In this document: positions 36,633 through 49,051 of the stretch, in pieces | Numbering within the stretch: position 1 is the first letter of the stretch | Layout of the letters: the number at the start of each line of letters is the position of its first letter | The notes under the pieces: generated by a model | What the model saw: the letters and a program-made list of their open reading frames with translations, nothing else | Database searches by the model: none | Told to the model about the DNA's origin: nothing | Translations under genes and position numbers: made by a program | NCBI GenBank assembly: GCA_028554755.1 | Contig: JAPTOF010000006.1 | Span: forward strand, 16,863,001 to 16,927,000 | DNA: 64,000 nucleotides | DNA from: Cordia subcordata | Lineage: Eukaryota; Streptophyta; Magnoliopsida; Boraginales; Cordiaceae | Direction of reading: 5' to 3'

Positions 36633-37861
36633 TTATTTGACAGTTACCATTTTGGATTTTACTTTCTTTTTCGTTTGATATTTCTTCTTTTTTTTAATTT
36701 TTTCCTTTTCTTGTGTAGTCTTTTCCAAAAGATCACCTGCATCAATAATTTCTTTTCTCGACTCAAAAGGATTAGCTTCATCAAAAGTAACATGTATGGA
36801 TTCATCATTAACTTGTGCTCTTTTATTAAACACTTGATAAGCTTTGCTTTTAGTTGAGTAACCAAGAAATATTCCTTCATCAAATTTAGCATCAAATTTA
36901 TGTAAGTGATATTAGTATTCAAAATGAAACATTTGCAACCAAATACTTTAAAGTATGAGATCTTAAGAGTCTTACCATGCCACAACTCATATGGAGTTTT
37001 GTTGAGAATAGGTCTAATAAGAATCCTATTTTGCAAATAACATGCAGTGTTTACTGCTTCACTCCAAAAGTATGTTGGCATGTTGTGTTGTTTAAGCGTA
37101 GTCTTTGCCATTTCTTGTAACATTTAGTTCTTCCTCTCTACTACCCTATTTTGTTGAGTAGTTTGACAGGCTAAAAAGTTATGATCAATACCATGCTCAT
37201 CACCGAATTTCATAAAAGGAGAATTCACATACTTAGTGTCATTAACACTATGAATGCAGTTTATAAAATAGTCTTTCTCATTTTGCATTTTATGACATAA
37301 CTTTGCAAATTCACCTAAGGCTTCATTTTTATGTGCAAAAAATATGACCCATGTGAATGTAGTATAATCATCAACAATAACAAAAGTGTATTTAGATCCT
37401 TCTAAGCTTGCAACATCAATAGGTCCAAATAAGTCCATATTTAACAATTGTAAAGCTCTAGACGATGTTAAGACCATATTAATTGGTTTGAAGGACGTCT
37501 TGTGTTATTTGCCAAGTTGACATGCATCACATACTTTATCTTTTTCAAAATTGATTTTAAGCAAATCTCTAATAAGTTCATTTCTAAAAGGATTTTTTAA
37601 TAAACTCATATTAGCATGCCCAAGTCTTCTATGCCATAACCAAGAGTTTTCATGCAAAGTAGACAAACATGTAACATTTTGGTTTTCAAGTTGATCAAAT
37701 TCAACAGTATATACATTATTTTTACAAGCAACAAAGAGCACATTAACACTGACATAATCATGTACTATGCACTTAGATGATCTAAAAGAAACTTTGTAAC
37801 CTTTATCACATAGTTGACTAATACTAAATAGATTAAATTTAAGACCTTCAACAAGTAGCAC
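36633..37861 (-). pseudogene. Copia integrase, broken
   Basis: The GAG-pre-integrase segment SWLWHRRLGHANMSLL...VCDACQLGK (37861-37505) gives the zinc-finger part. The core (37477-37124) shows LLNMDLFGPIDVASLEGSKY and FVIVDDYTTFTWV. The C-terminal part (37123-36659) has TACYLQNRILIRPILNKTPY and YELWHGKT, followed by KAYQVFNK-like sequence in another frame. The style suggests the SIRE/Maximus lineage (inference). Several stops and frameshifts occur. Confidence 0.85.
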
Positions 37862-38105
37862 ATTATGAACAACAAGTGAATTCTTGTTACCAATGCTTCC
37901 TTTGATAATGATTCTTCTTTGCTATTGTCTCTGAATGTCACATCTCCTCCTTTAATTCTTTTAAGATTATAAAATAGTGAGCAGTCACCAGTCATGTGTT
38001 TTAAGCATCCACGGCCTGTACTCCATTTCTTTCCTTCACTCTTTACCTACAAATTAATAAAAACACAAGAGAGCTTTGTATTGGTCCCCAATTTCTTTGG
38101 TTCAT
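37862..38105 (-). pseudogene. Copia protease region, active site lost
   Basis: A segment at 37995-37862 reads MTGDCSLFYNLKRIKGGDVT, the sequence following the copia protease active site. Just upstream (about 38010) the frame reads RGCLKH where the family has a D-S-G-C motif, and a 2-nt loss separates it from MTGD. The catalytic Asp appears lost. Alignment is by eye. Confidence 0.6.
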
Positions 38106-39731
38106 GAGGTTAGTTTTTGTTTTTGGCTTTTATAACCCATTTGGGTCTTTGCCAATGTGGAACAAGAGTACCTCTATCATGTAGTTTCTTAAAATAACAT
38201 TGACAAGAAATATGACCATTCTTTTCACAGTATGTACAAATAATAGAAGATTTTAAAGGTGCAGTAGAAGATGATGCTTTCACAAAATAGTTTTTCAAAT
38301 ACTTTTGTTTGGTTGTAGACTCATAACCAATTCCACTTTGGTCAAACATCATTTTTTGTGAGCCAAGCAACTTTTCAAGGATTTCTTATCCATTTCTAAA
38401 CTTACTCATGATCATTTGTAATTCATTGTTTTTCTTTTTAATTCATTTATGTTTTCCAAAAGGGATGCATTTTTTTTTCAATATTTTCTTTTTCTTTTAA
38501 AATAGTTTTCAAACTCTTTTGTAAAACCTTATTTTTGCTTAAAACAATTGAGAAATCATCATGTAACTTTGAAAAGGCTTCTTGCAATTCTTCAAAGGTG
38601 AATTCCTCGTCATCACATTAAAGATAGTTCATGGAGTCACTTACCTCGTCTTTGTTTGCCATGAGACATACATAGTTTGCGACTTCATATTCTTCTTCAC
38701 TTTCTTATTCACTTTCAGACCTATCCCATGTTGCTTTGAGAGTTTTTCCTTCTCTTTGTTTTGTCAATTTTGGACAATTAGTTTTGATGTGACTTGGTTC
38801 ATTGCAATTGAAGCATTTGAGTTTTTCATTCTTCCCTTCTCTAGATTTTCTCCTTTCTTTGCCTTTGTTCTTTGAATTTGCTCCTTTATTCCACTTTTTG
38901 TATTTCATGAATAAGCTTAAGTTCTTGCAAGCAAGGCCATCTCTTCATCGTCGGATTCATCACTATCTTCTTCATCACTTGGAGAGCATTTGGAGGCAAC
39001 AGATGCCATGAATTTCTTCATCTTCTTATCCTCTTCTTTGTGTGCTTTGAGTTCTAAATCAAGTGTCGTGAGAGAACCAACTAGCTCATTTAGAAAAAGC
39101 GTGTTGAAGTCTCTTGCTTTTTTCACAACTGTCACTTTTGGTTGTCATTGAAGGGGTAGACTTTTTAGTCTATTTCTCACCATTTCTTCATTTGAGTATT
39201 CCTTTCCAAGTGCCTTAAAACTATTAGTAATTTTAACAAATCTAAAAAACATACATTCAATATTTTCACCAGGTTTCATTTTGAAACTTTCATATTTTTG
39301 AACAGAGATGTTGATTCTAGATTCTTTAGCTTGACTAATACCTTCACAAGTAACTTCAAGTTGATCCCAAACTTCTTTAACAGAAGCATATTCCATAACT
39401 CTAGCAAATTCAGTAGTATTCAAAACAGCATAAAAGGTATACAAAACCTTAGCATTCAATTCAACAAGTTTATAACCTTTCTTATCCCATTCATATTCAT
39501 TTTTTAATACTTTCTTATCTCATACCATTTTCATAAGATATTGTGGTTTATTTTCAATTATTTTCCATGTTTTATAATCATGAGCTTGTACAAACACTTT
39601 CATTTTCATTTTCCAAAAAGAGTAATTAAGGCCATCAATATAGGAGCTTTATTAATTGACAAACCTTCAACGGTAGTGGCATTATTGTCATTATTAATTC
39701 TACTAGTTGTTAAACTATAAGCAAAACCCTA
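38106..39731 (-). pseudogene. Copia gag, broken
   Basis: The N-terminal part shows LNYSFWKMKMKVFVQ and DYKTW (39660-39570, with a frameshift and a TGA). A UBN2-type gag domain lies at 39459-39145 (LNTTEFARVMEYASVKEVWD, KSRINISVQ-like). A zinc knuckle, CFNCNEPSHIKTNC, lies at 38908-38705, with a second Cys/His cluster (ICTYCEKNGHISCQCYF) at 38370-38110. Low-complexity Lys/Glu-rich linkers lie between. It runs in the same direction as the pol parts, so this is one element. Confidence 0.8.
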
Positions 39732-39743
39732 GCTATGATACCA
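39732..39743 (-). promoter_or_regulatory. Copia primer-binding site
   Basis: The minus strand reads TGGTATCATAGC, one change from TGGTATCAGAGC, the complement of initiator Met tRNA used by plant copia elements. It lies 2 nt from the presumed LTR end (...ACATAACA). Confidence 0.8.
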
Positions 39744-39745
39744 CT

Positions 39746-40650
39746 TGTTATGTGGCAAACAATCTTAATAGGAGATGGAAATTTAAGATTATGCTACTAT
39801 TGCAAAAAATAGAACAATTCAATGCAACTTCAAAAGCAAGGCAATAAACACACTTCACATAGGCAATTTATGAAACAGGTTGTAAGCAATGTAGAACCAA
39901 TTTAAGTAGGAAGAGAAAGAGATAGAATGCATCAAAATTTTTAGGTAGTTCGGCCAAGTCTACGTCCATCGCCTAAGGATTCTCTCCTTAGGACTTCACA
40001 ACACCTCCACTAGATGAAAATGCTTTTGCAAACATTGGTGAAGCACAAACCAACTCTTTTATAACTCTTTGAAGCCAACTTATTCAAAGAACCCAACTAA
40101 AAGCACCTCACTAAGGTTTTCTACACTTTTCTATAACTAAGAATTCACTCACTAATCTATCCTAGCTAGCTATGAAGTGTAACTCCAATTGATAATGATG
40201 TGAGAAAATATAAATCTTACTCAAAATCTCACCAAATAGATATGAAAATGAATAGCTCTTTTTATACCTCAAGAATAGACAAGCTAAAGCTCAAAAGATG
40301 ATTTGTAATGCTCAATTGTATGTTAAAAAGCTTTAGAATGGTGTTTATATAGTGTTAGAAATAGCCAAGGAAGAGCCCAAAATGAGGGATTTTCGATTTG
40401 GGTGAGAGATATAAGAAAATCCTGCCAAAATTGGCTTCTAACGAGTATATTTTAAACTAGTTATGCAGAGGCCAGTCGATTGGGTAGGGAGTCCAGCCTT
40501 TCTATGTGTTTGTCCTTACCCCCGGTTGCCTGGGTTAGTCGCCCGGCTCGTGAGTTTGGCAAGGTCCAGAAAGCTGCAATTTAAAAGCTGTCAAAATTGC
40601 TCAAGTCAGGATCCCAAGTAGAAAGTCCAACCTTTATCAGAAAATTGCAG
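39746..40650 (-). repeat. 5' LTR of the copia element, outer border unresolved
   Basis: On the minus strand it ends ...ACATAACA next to the PBS. A TATA box, CTATATAAAC, is the complement of about 40346-40355, with a CpG-rich CCGGGCGAC/CAATCGACTGG region (40450-40560) upstream. No 3' LTR remains for comparison, so the outer end could lie anywhere from about 40.65 to 41.6 kb. Confidence 0.55.
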
Positions 40651-41626
40651 TTTTTGGCCATTTTTGAGATTCCTTTCAAATCATAAAAGATTATCCATTT
40701 AAAGCATAACTTTAGGGATTCAAATCAATGATTAAAGGATTTGATATCACTTTGAAATTTCAAAAACTTTAGAGATAAAAAGCAAAACCAGATTTTCAAA
40801 AATCTTTCCAAACTAGATGTATCACGGCTAGTTTTTCAAAAAATCTTTGCAATCTTAGAAAACCATATTTAGAGGACTAAAATCATTTTGAAGATTTTAG
40901 GAATGAGATTAAAATAGGTTTAGGATGAAAAGCTAAAACGAAAAGTAAGAACAGAAAAAGTCAAGATAAGAAATTAGAAAATCAAGATGAAAAATTGAGG
41001 TAAATGATCAAGACAGAAGATTAATATTAGGAAACACTTGGAAAGTAGATTTAAAGATATACACAAATAAAAGCGGAAGAACAAATCGAGCCGGTACCCT
41101 TTATGATTTCACGTCTCCAGCCTTATGTCTCCCTTTACTCTTGTCTTTATATAGCTATGTTGATCATCATCTTCTAGATTCATCCTCTCTTAAGATTACA
41201 AAAATTCAATACAATCTTTATGCGAGCTTTAATAAGATACACACTTTGCAAAAGCATAGTTCATCACATCAAATATCAATAAATAATCTATTTAATTCAA
41301 TCATTATGAATCATAGAATATTACTTATTTTCACCATTAAAACATCAAAAATGATTATATCAAACCATATAATGCTACCACAATCTTTTATGCATAACTC
41401 TTTTTTTTTTATTTTTTTGAAGTATTATATAAACATCACAAGCATGTTCAGAAATCAAATGAATTATACTCTTTATTGGTTTCACGAGTTCCGTTATAAA
41501 ATTATAACTTATAAGAACTAAAAGGTTTAGGAGATACCATGTCATGTTTTAGAGAATTTCAGTCCTAACTATTTCTGAAAATCCAAACCAGTTCCTTTTG
41601 TTTCCAAGAGGGGGTAATTTATCATA
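40651..41626. other. Noncoding, possible copia LTR continuation
   Basis: AT-rich sequence without a believable gene. A 126-codon frame at 41141-41521 has no recognisable domain and biased composition. It may include more copia U3. Confidence 0.4.
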
Positions 41627-42845
41627 TCGGTATATATTTAATAAAAATTACTAAAAAAATTTAACTACTCCAATAAACAAATTAAGCTAATATGAGAGAG
41701 AGTATGCATTAAATTGGATAAATCTCTCAAATAGTTATGTTCAAAATGAAAAATATCAATTTTCAAGTAGGAAAAAAAAGAAAAATCTCAAGATTAATTG
41801 AATCAAAAAATAATGTTGACAAAGTAATTGGTTAATGTAATCAAAGCAAGAGAACGAGAGAAAAGAAGGAAAAAAAAAAAAGGAGAATCACCAAACAACA
41901 ATTCCAAATAAGACCACGAAGAAAAAAGATAAAATAATAGTTTAAAAGTACTATAGGATAAAATTAAAAAAAAAGTAGTATAGGATAAATGAAAGTAATT
42001 TTATGTTCATTATTTTACAACTCTGTTAGAAGTATTATATAATATTTAATGAGTATTTTAATTAAATAAAGAGAAAGAAAAAAGAATTACAAAAAAAAGT
42101 AATTATGATTTTCAAATAAATTAAAGAGTAAAATGCACCAGACCCCCTTACATTCTACTATAAGTCCATAACACCCCCTATAATATCAAAGTCTCTTGTC
42201 AAACCCATGTGGTGAGTGAAAATTAGCATGCATGCCACCTGCCGTCTAAAATAATGTTATTTTAAATGAAAGGTGTAAAACACGCGTTGAGCTTGCAACT
42301 GTTTGGTTAATTCATTGGAAAAGAACATTTTGGACATTTTTATCCTTGAATCCCATTGAAACATTATCTCAAACAGTTGCAAGCTTAGTGTGTATTAACA
42401 TGTCCAATTAAAATTATACTATTTTAGATGGCAGAGGATATGCGTGATAATTTCTACTCATCATAGCAATTAGATGAGGGACTTTTAACACCATAAGGAT
42501 TTGATGAGTGACTTTTGGCATAACAGGAAAGTATTATACACTTGTAGTAGACTTTGGTGTATTTTCTCCTAAATTTAAAAATAACAAAATTCTTTAAAAG
42601 TTCATATCTATAAAATGACCTTTAAAGATTTTTAATCTTATATTTTGACCAATGCAAAATGGAGAATATTATTATTGTGTTTGTTATCTACTTATTTGAA
42701 ATCTTAAATCTAAAAAGCACATAAAATTATATGCTTTAAATTTAAAATTTCAAATAAGCCTATAACAAACACAACATGTATAATTTTTATTTAATTAAAA
42801 TAAAAAGACTTGACCCTTGTAAAGCACGGGTCATAAAAATACTAG
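41627..42845 (+). mobile_element. Possible small Helitron
   Basis: The 3' end is convincing: a decayed hairpin (GACCCTTGT-AAAG-CACGGGTC type, 42812-42832), then ATAAAAATA and CTAG (42842-42845) before a host T. The proposed 5' end is A|TCGGTATATATTTAATAAAA at 41627, in the style of Helitron 5' ends, but weak. A MITE is nested inside. No Rep/helicase sequence is seen, so it is non-autonomous. The 5' border is uncertain. Confidence 0.45.
42130..42565. mobile_element. Foldback MITE with long inverted repeats
   Basis: The outer ends AAAATGCACCA and TGGTGTATTTT are inverted repeats with one mismatch. The similarity continues inward along both arms to GCTTGCAACTGTTTG (about 42291) and CAAACAGTTGCAAGC (about 42372). 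The two arms of roughly 180-200 bp leave a short centre. No clear target duplication is visible. It has no coding capacity. Confidence 0.65.
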
Positions 42846-44200
42846 TTTGCACATATATGTGGTGACGTAGTATTTATATGTTTGTGAATGTACATGCCAC
42901 ATAGAAGTTAAAATCCTATGTAGGAAAAATCATGTAAGATGTCGAAGAAAAAATGTCATGTGAGATTTGAAAGAAAAAAAAAAAGAAAGAATTATCACAC
43001 TAAGTGATAAACTAACGCCAACAGTTAACCATGTGCAAAACACTTTCTTTTTATAAATTCAAATTCTATTATTAAAAATGTTAAAGTTCAAGTTCTTAAT
43101 TTAATATTTTATCATGTTGACACTCTAAAATTTTTTTTCTTCCTATTCAAAATTTTGAGATAAGTTAGTTCGATAATGAAAAAGATATGACAATTAAAGC
43201 TATAAATGTTAAGAAGAATATCATCACGTCAAAAGCGTGAAAGTGCTCAGAAATCACGGGCATACTCGTCTTTTCCTTCGGTTAGTAACTGAACGACGAC
43301 GTGACATTTAGCGAAGGAAAAAAAAACATTTGTTAGTCGGATATGGTTTTGTGTCATTTTCGTTCTCATTAGTCGGATTTAAGACATTTGTTACGTACAT
43401 ACAATATATACTCCCCCCAAGCAATTATCCAGCAACATGAATTAAAGACGAACACGGCTTAGATCATAGGTTTAAATTCAGTCCTTTGTCCTAAGTGAAT
43501 GTCCTCGATTTAACTATACCTAGTGTAGGAAACATACTGTGTACCTAATATATTTCAATTGGTGGTCAGACTCCGTTAATTGAATTTTTCTCGTTAAAAA
43601 AAATATATATTGTGAGAAAAAATAGAAAAAATAAAATATAGGAAGTAAATATGAAAAGGTTGAAAATGGTTGGAGCCACCATCAACTATGGCTCTAGAAA
43701 AGAGAAAACTCATAACGACTACATTATGTATTCTTGATATACTGTAAATATAATAAAATGATCTATTTATAGGCCTCATAACTTAGTAGCCAAAACTAGA
43801 AGTTAACTAATAAGATAACTTAATGAACAAGACTAGAAACTACACTAATAAGATAACATGGTGAGCAAGAGTAAAAGCTAGACTAATAAGGAAACCAATT
43901 GGATTAATTACGTAATCTGTATTATTGTATAATCTAGTACCATAAAATAAGAAAATAATTAATAATCAAAATATTTTTAACAATTCCCCTCAAATTCAAG
44001 TGGTCTAACACAAACTAACTTGAGTTTGATAACTGAATTGCTAAGTAATTTTCACAACATTGAATAAACGAATCATGTAATAAGTTTATTTGCGTCAAAA
44101 CTCGAACTGAGAAAATGAGAAAATTGGAACACCTGGAATGTGAACAAACTTGAAGATATACCTGCTACCAAGAATGCCAAGAATTGGATTAAGCTCAATG
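42846..44200. other. Noncoding intergenic
   Basis: AT-rich sequence with A-runs. I recognise no gene, RNA or repeat border. Confidence 0.5.
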
Positions 44201-44204
44201 AGAT

Positions 44205-44370
44205 GAGATTAAGCTCAACAAGAGCCAAAGTAAGGATCCCACAAACCCAGAACCAAGAATGGGATTGAGCTCGTTTGAGCTGAAGCAAAAATCCCGCAAA
44301 CCAATAACCAATGATGGGATTGAACTCGTTTGAGCTAAAGCAAAAATCTTGCAAAACCAAGAATAGGCAA
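44205..44370. repeat. Tandem repeat, about 55-bp unit, three copies
   Basis: GGGATTGA(G/A)CTCGTTTGAGCT recurs at about 44261 and 44316 (period 55), followed by AAGCAAAAATC. A more diverged first copy begins near 44206. The minus-strand frame across it is a by-product of the repeat. Confidence 0.6.
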
Positions 44371-44399
44371 GAACTGAGAATCAAGAGGTTATACAAGCA

Positions 44400-44982
44400 A
44401 AAAACCAGCAAACCAAGAATTGACTACATAAGGTCCTAGGCCTCATCTCATATTGATCAATTAGTTTTTATGATGGAACCTCAGGATTCTTCACATGGTA
44501 TCAAAGTTGGGCTTTTGGTCTAATTCTCACGTTGTACATATGTCCATGTGAGACCTTGCAAGCTCGTTCATTATGCGCATATATTCACGTGGTGACCCAT
44601 TCCTACAAGCCAGCCAAAGTGCATTTGTTCAGAGTCATGGCGGTCCATACACTATTCCGGGGCACACGACAATCTGAGTTCGATTTCGGGTTGTGATGAC
44701 TCATCAAGCTATTTTAGGTCATGCGACCAATTACAACAAATTCAAATCCAAGTCCAATTTCCAGTTATCATCCAAGTCCAAGTCCAGTTACAAGTCAAGT
44801 CTCATCCAATTCAATCCATCTGTTAAGTGGTGCAGATACTATTTCGGGTCACACGTGAGAGGAGTGTTTCAACATACAATTTGTCCCACATGAAAAAATC
44901 CTAAAATTCAAGATCACCAAATGAGGTCATGGTCCATTCCTCATATTAACCAATTCGTATTTATGATAAAATCTCAGGATTC

Positions 44983-44988
<6 letters not shown>
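44400..44988 (+). mobile_element. TRIM retrotransposon (miniature LTR element)
   Basis: The 3' LTR (44865-44988, starting TGTTTCAACATAC) and 5' LTR remnant (about 44400-44495) share AGGTC..GG, CTCATATT..CCAATT-like sequence and the end CTCAGGATTCTTCACA. A PBS, TGGTATCAAAG (44496-44506), follows the 5' LTR, and a purine tract, GAGAGGAG, precedes the 3' LTR. The internal region is about 360 bp and noncoding. This is the standard TRIM layout. The start of the 5' LTR is degraded. Confidence 0.8.

Positions 44989-45049
<61 letters not shown>
44985..45049. repeat. Compound microsatellite (CA)n(TA)n
   Basis: About 15 CA units followed by about 17 TA units. It starts exactly at the ...CACA end of the TRIM 3' LTR. 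Confidence 0.95.
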
Positions 45050-45052
<3 letters not shown>

Positions 45053-47125
45053 GTAATATAAATAAATATCGCATTGTCAAAGGCTAATTAATTTTAGCCA
45101 AAAATAAATTATTATTTTATTGAAAATAAATATATTTTTTATTTGCTATTTAGCATGAATACTTCAACTATGCAGTACGTTCATTAATTAAAACAACTCA
45201 AAAAAATAAGTTTAATTATTAGAAAAGTAATATATAAAAACAAAAGACCGACTGACAAGGTGCCACGTAAGACCCCTCCCAAGAATTGTGATACCAGTAG
45301 TTAATTAATTTTTATGTCTATATCATTACTCTTTAACCTTAATTTTTTAACTAGCTGTAATAGTATGCTCAATTATTAAAATTATAAGAAAAGAAGTAAA
45401 GGTTAACAATTTAAAGAAGCAAAATATAGGAAAAGACAAAATTGAAGGAGTAATCAACGAGGCGCCACTACACACCCCCACCAAAGTTTATAACGTAAAT
45501 AGTTTAAAGAAAAATAAAGAAAGGTAATTCCTTTTTCTTCAATAAGGTGGGGCATTTAATAACCATAACAAGAATTATAATACTTGTAGTTAATTAATTA
45601 ATTTTAGTTAATTAATTAATTAATTTTATATTTATGTCATTATTCTTTAACTTCAATCTTTTACTTAGTTATGGTACTATTATATGGAAAAAAAAAAAGT
45701 AATGGTTAAGAGTTTAAAAAAGACAAAATATTAAAAAAAGAATTGAAGGAACAATAGACATCTCGCAAATGATTATAAGTATGAAAGAACTAATAATGTG
45801 AGAGGATTTTAGTCTAGGTAGCGTAATCAAGTTGTATTCTAAAAGTGTCGAAATTTTTTTACTATGACAGGAAGATAGCTGACATTTTTCTCGTTATATT
45901 ATTATCCAGTTAGACATCAAGCTACAAAGATTTTGCTTTTTTGCGAGATAATGGCGGCCACTCTAGACAAAGTTAAGCAAAAAGATAATATCTTCGATTA
46001 TTTTGATGAAAATGCATTTTAACCACAACTCTTCACCACCAACATTCTTTTTCACCAACAAGTATAAACAGGCCATGAGCTTTGTGATGTCTTTTCACAT
46101 TAGTTATTTGTAAAATCTGTGTAAATTTTATAATAACTTCAGTTCTCTGCTCAGGGGTTTAAACATTTTAGACTAATTAATTAAGTTTAATATGGTGACG
46201 TACTAATAGTTGAACCTAAATCGTTACAAGCTTGGCAATCGAGTCATGTAGGTGTGCTCTGGTGTCTTAGTGGATTGTTGAGATTAGAAGGGTGCTACAG
46301 CCTTTATTTGTAATAGATTGAAGTGCTTATAAGTTTTATTGTGATAAGTTGCAGGTCCAGTTTCAGACTGAACATTGAATAGCAAGTTACCATTTCCGAA
46401 TTGGCCCAAAATCTTAGATATTAATCCACCTGGAAGTATAGTGGGCCCTACTTTTTCGGATTAGACCCGTCCATTCTATAACACATGTATTAGATCAGAA
46501 GGAAATTTAAACTTGAAACCTTGATCTATAAGCTATCAATTTTACCGTGGTTAAAGCATTTTTTATATTTTTACTTTAAGGGAGACCGAAGGCCGATTAC
46601 ATACACTTAACAGGAATTGATCCTAGACTACTCATACTAAAGCATTGTTCAAAATGATAGAATTTAACATTTCAACCTCCAAATGTATTGTCTCAAAATT
46701 TGATTCTGTAGAGTCGAAAACTGCAACTAACATGAATATCTACACACTAAGCTTAAAGTAAACAAGATAAAATTAAAATAATATCTGGCAATTATCTACT
46801 GAAAAAGTCATGTAAAGAGAGTCACTTCACTGTGAAATTATGAATTATTCAAGAACAAAAGATGACAATATGTACGGAAACTTGATGCTGCTACCAACCT
46901 TACCAAGATGAACTAACATCTACACTGTATTAACAACATTGCTCATTATGCAACGCCACACTTGGTAACTAAACTCTCATTTAGCTTCAGTCACAGATAT
47001 ACAGACAGATTTAAGACAGAAAAGAAAGCCAAAAATCAGAGCAAAAAGGGGACATTGTGAGAAAAGCTTGCAGGTCAAGTAGAAAGTCAGTTTCATTGGT
47101 CTCCTAAGCTTAATGCAAGAAGCAA
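45050..47125. other. Noncoding, 3' flank of the GMC gene
   Basis: AT-rich, with TTAATTAATTAATT runs near 45595-45625. No gene is recognised. The 3' UTR of the GMC oxidoreductase gene must lie in the last few hundred bases. I see no unique polyadenylation signal. Confidence 0.5.
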
Positions 47126-49051
47126 TCATGTCGATCTCATTCGTTCCCTCAGCATCTTCATACCAACATACCTGGAAAGATATGAGAACAGGACATCAAT
47201 ATTTTGGGAAACAATCTGCTTTGCTATAGCAGATTAGCTATTCCAGAAAAGCATTTTAAGGTCTTACCGCCCTAGCATCAGAAGAGTGGCCTGGGGATTG
47301 GTTCCGGGTGACACGGTTAATGTCGAACCATCAACAACTCTGAGAGCATTGACACCTATTACTCTGAAACTCCTATCGACAACCTTTCCAACCAGACAGC
47401 CACCATGGTAATGCCAAATTGTACTAACCGTGCGGCGACAGAATTCTCCCATCTGCACATCATTGGATTGATCAACTGGCAATGCAGGCCCAACAAATCT
47501 AAAATCTCGCATGCCAAACCACTGGCGGAACTTGAAATCCTGCATAGCTCGGGTTTTGAGCACATCGGCTATCTTTCTTGTGCCATTGATACACCTTTCT
47601 ACATCAGCAGGATTGCTGAAGTAATTGAACCTGACAAGGGGATTGACCCTCACATCAGTGGAGGCCAATCTGAGGGAACCACCGGAAAGTGGACCAACAA
47701 TCTTCTCCATCAGTGTGGCTACTGTGAGATAAACTGGAGAAGATGGAGACCTAATGAAAATAGGCTGAGGAGGGGAGGCGAATGGGATGATATTGGACGC
47801 TGCCTCTAGGTAAGCCCCTGAATTGGTAATGCCTACTACTTGTATAAGAGAGTGATCTAAGGGCACTGGAGGGACAATTGAAATCCCATTCCTGGGATTA
47901 TCATACATGAATTGCCCAACATAGGGCAAGTGATGTGCAACAGGTATTCCCCAAGAAGACAGATAATGCCTCGGGCCAATCCCACTCAACAGGAGCAACT
48001 GTGGGCTGCCAAAAGCCCCTGCAGACAGCAACACCTCACCCCTGTCTCGCACCATAGCATGGTGATACCTCCCGTTCTGATCACGGAAAACCACCCCAAT
48101 GGCGGCTTGTTTCGACCCTGGATAAGCCGATGATGAAGCCAGGAGGACTCTTTCCACACTGGCATGCACAACCACCTTAATGTTAGCAGGATTGCCATAG
48201 CTCAGAAGGTCTGCGGCACTGTGCCTCCTGCCATTGCTATCAAATGTGGAACCACCAATCTTGGTACCCAAAACATGGTGTACAGAGAAACCATTATAGG
48301 GGTCCACTCCAGCCTCCAATAATCCATCTCTAACAGAAGATTGCCAATTCTTCAACTCTGGCCTAAACACTATGGCCTTCTCCACCCATTCATAAGACTG
48401 ATTAACCACTCTCAAATCCCAATTAACTCCCGATCTGCCATAGAATTCTTGATCGGCCCGGCTGTAGAATCCGGCGTTAATGGCGCTGCTGCCGCCAAGA
48501 ATCCGGCCACGGGCATTAGGTACACCATCCTCAGAGGTGAAGGCTTGTGCAGGTGAATCATAGGCATCAACCTCCATCAGAGTGGTTAGAAATCCTTCTT
48601 GCTTCATCAGATTTGGCCTTCCGTATGGAACACCCCCTCTTTCAAGAACAAGAACTTTGAAACGCTCCGACAACGTCGCCGCCAACGGACAACCGGCTGT
48701 GCCACCGCCGGCGATGATATAATCGTAGTAGTCTTCTGATGGAAACACTGTGGCATTGGACACAAAACCCATGTAGCTTGGACCTGCAAAAACACCAACC
48801 ATTCTTGATTAAAAAATCATCGAAAAGGGTCACGATTTTCACTCGAAAATTTCCAAGAAAGACGCTGCAAATAATTCAGCAAAGCATTCAACTTTATTCG
48901 AATAGTAAAAGCAAAGAAAGACAAAGCAAATTAAAGGGTGTGATAATTTACTCTCTTGAGAATATGATTTGGGCAGAAAAATGAAGGCGGTGATGATGGT
49001 CAAGAATGCAAAACATGGAGAGAAAAAAGGGGTGATTTTTGCCATTTTCAT
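47126..49051 (-). CDS. GMC oxidoreductase, HOTHEAD/mandelonitrile-lyase-like
   Basis: The exons are 49051-48952, 48783-47268 and 47171-47126. Introns have GT-AG borders (GAGA|GTAAAT..TTTGCAG|GTCC and GGGCG|GTAAGA..TTTCCAG|GTAT). The phases join to 553 codons with a TGA at 47128-47126. Residues 1-31 form a signal peptide (FLTIITAFIFLPKSYS), so the protein is secretory or cell-wall directed. The FAD-binding GGGTAGCPLAATLSE is at 59-72. GMC signature 1 (GRILGGSSAINAG) is at 126-138 and signature 2 (GAFGSPQLLLLSGIG) at 289-303. The active-site block WHYHGG is at 490-495 and GTNPQATLLMLGR at about 527-539. Length and motifs match plant HOTHEAD-like flavoproteins, which oxidise long-chain omega-hydroxy fatty acids or act as mandelonitrile lyases. 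Substrate cannot be told from sequence. It looks intact. Confidence 0.93.

Noticed and set aside
39730..39760. A 3' LTR of the copia element on the left side
   Set aside because: Searching 34.2-35.03 kb by eye gave no match to the sequence beside the PBS (TGTTATGTGGC). The left side is a gypsy-type LTR end.
41590..41620. CCAAGAGGGGGT as a copia polypurine tract
   Set aside because: It is in plus orientation, opposite to the copia element, and no LTR start follows it.
47405..48984. Several open frames overlapping the GMC gene
   Set aside because: They are antisense or out-of-frame shadows of the three-exon gene.
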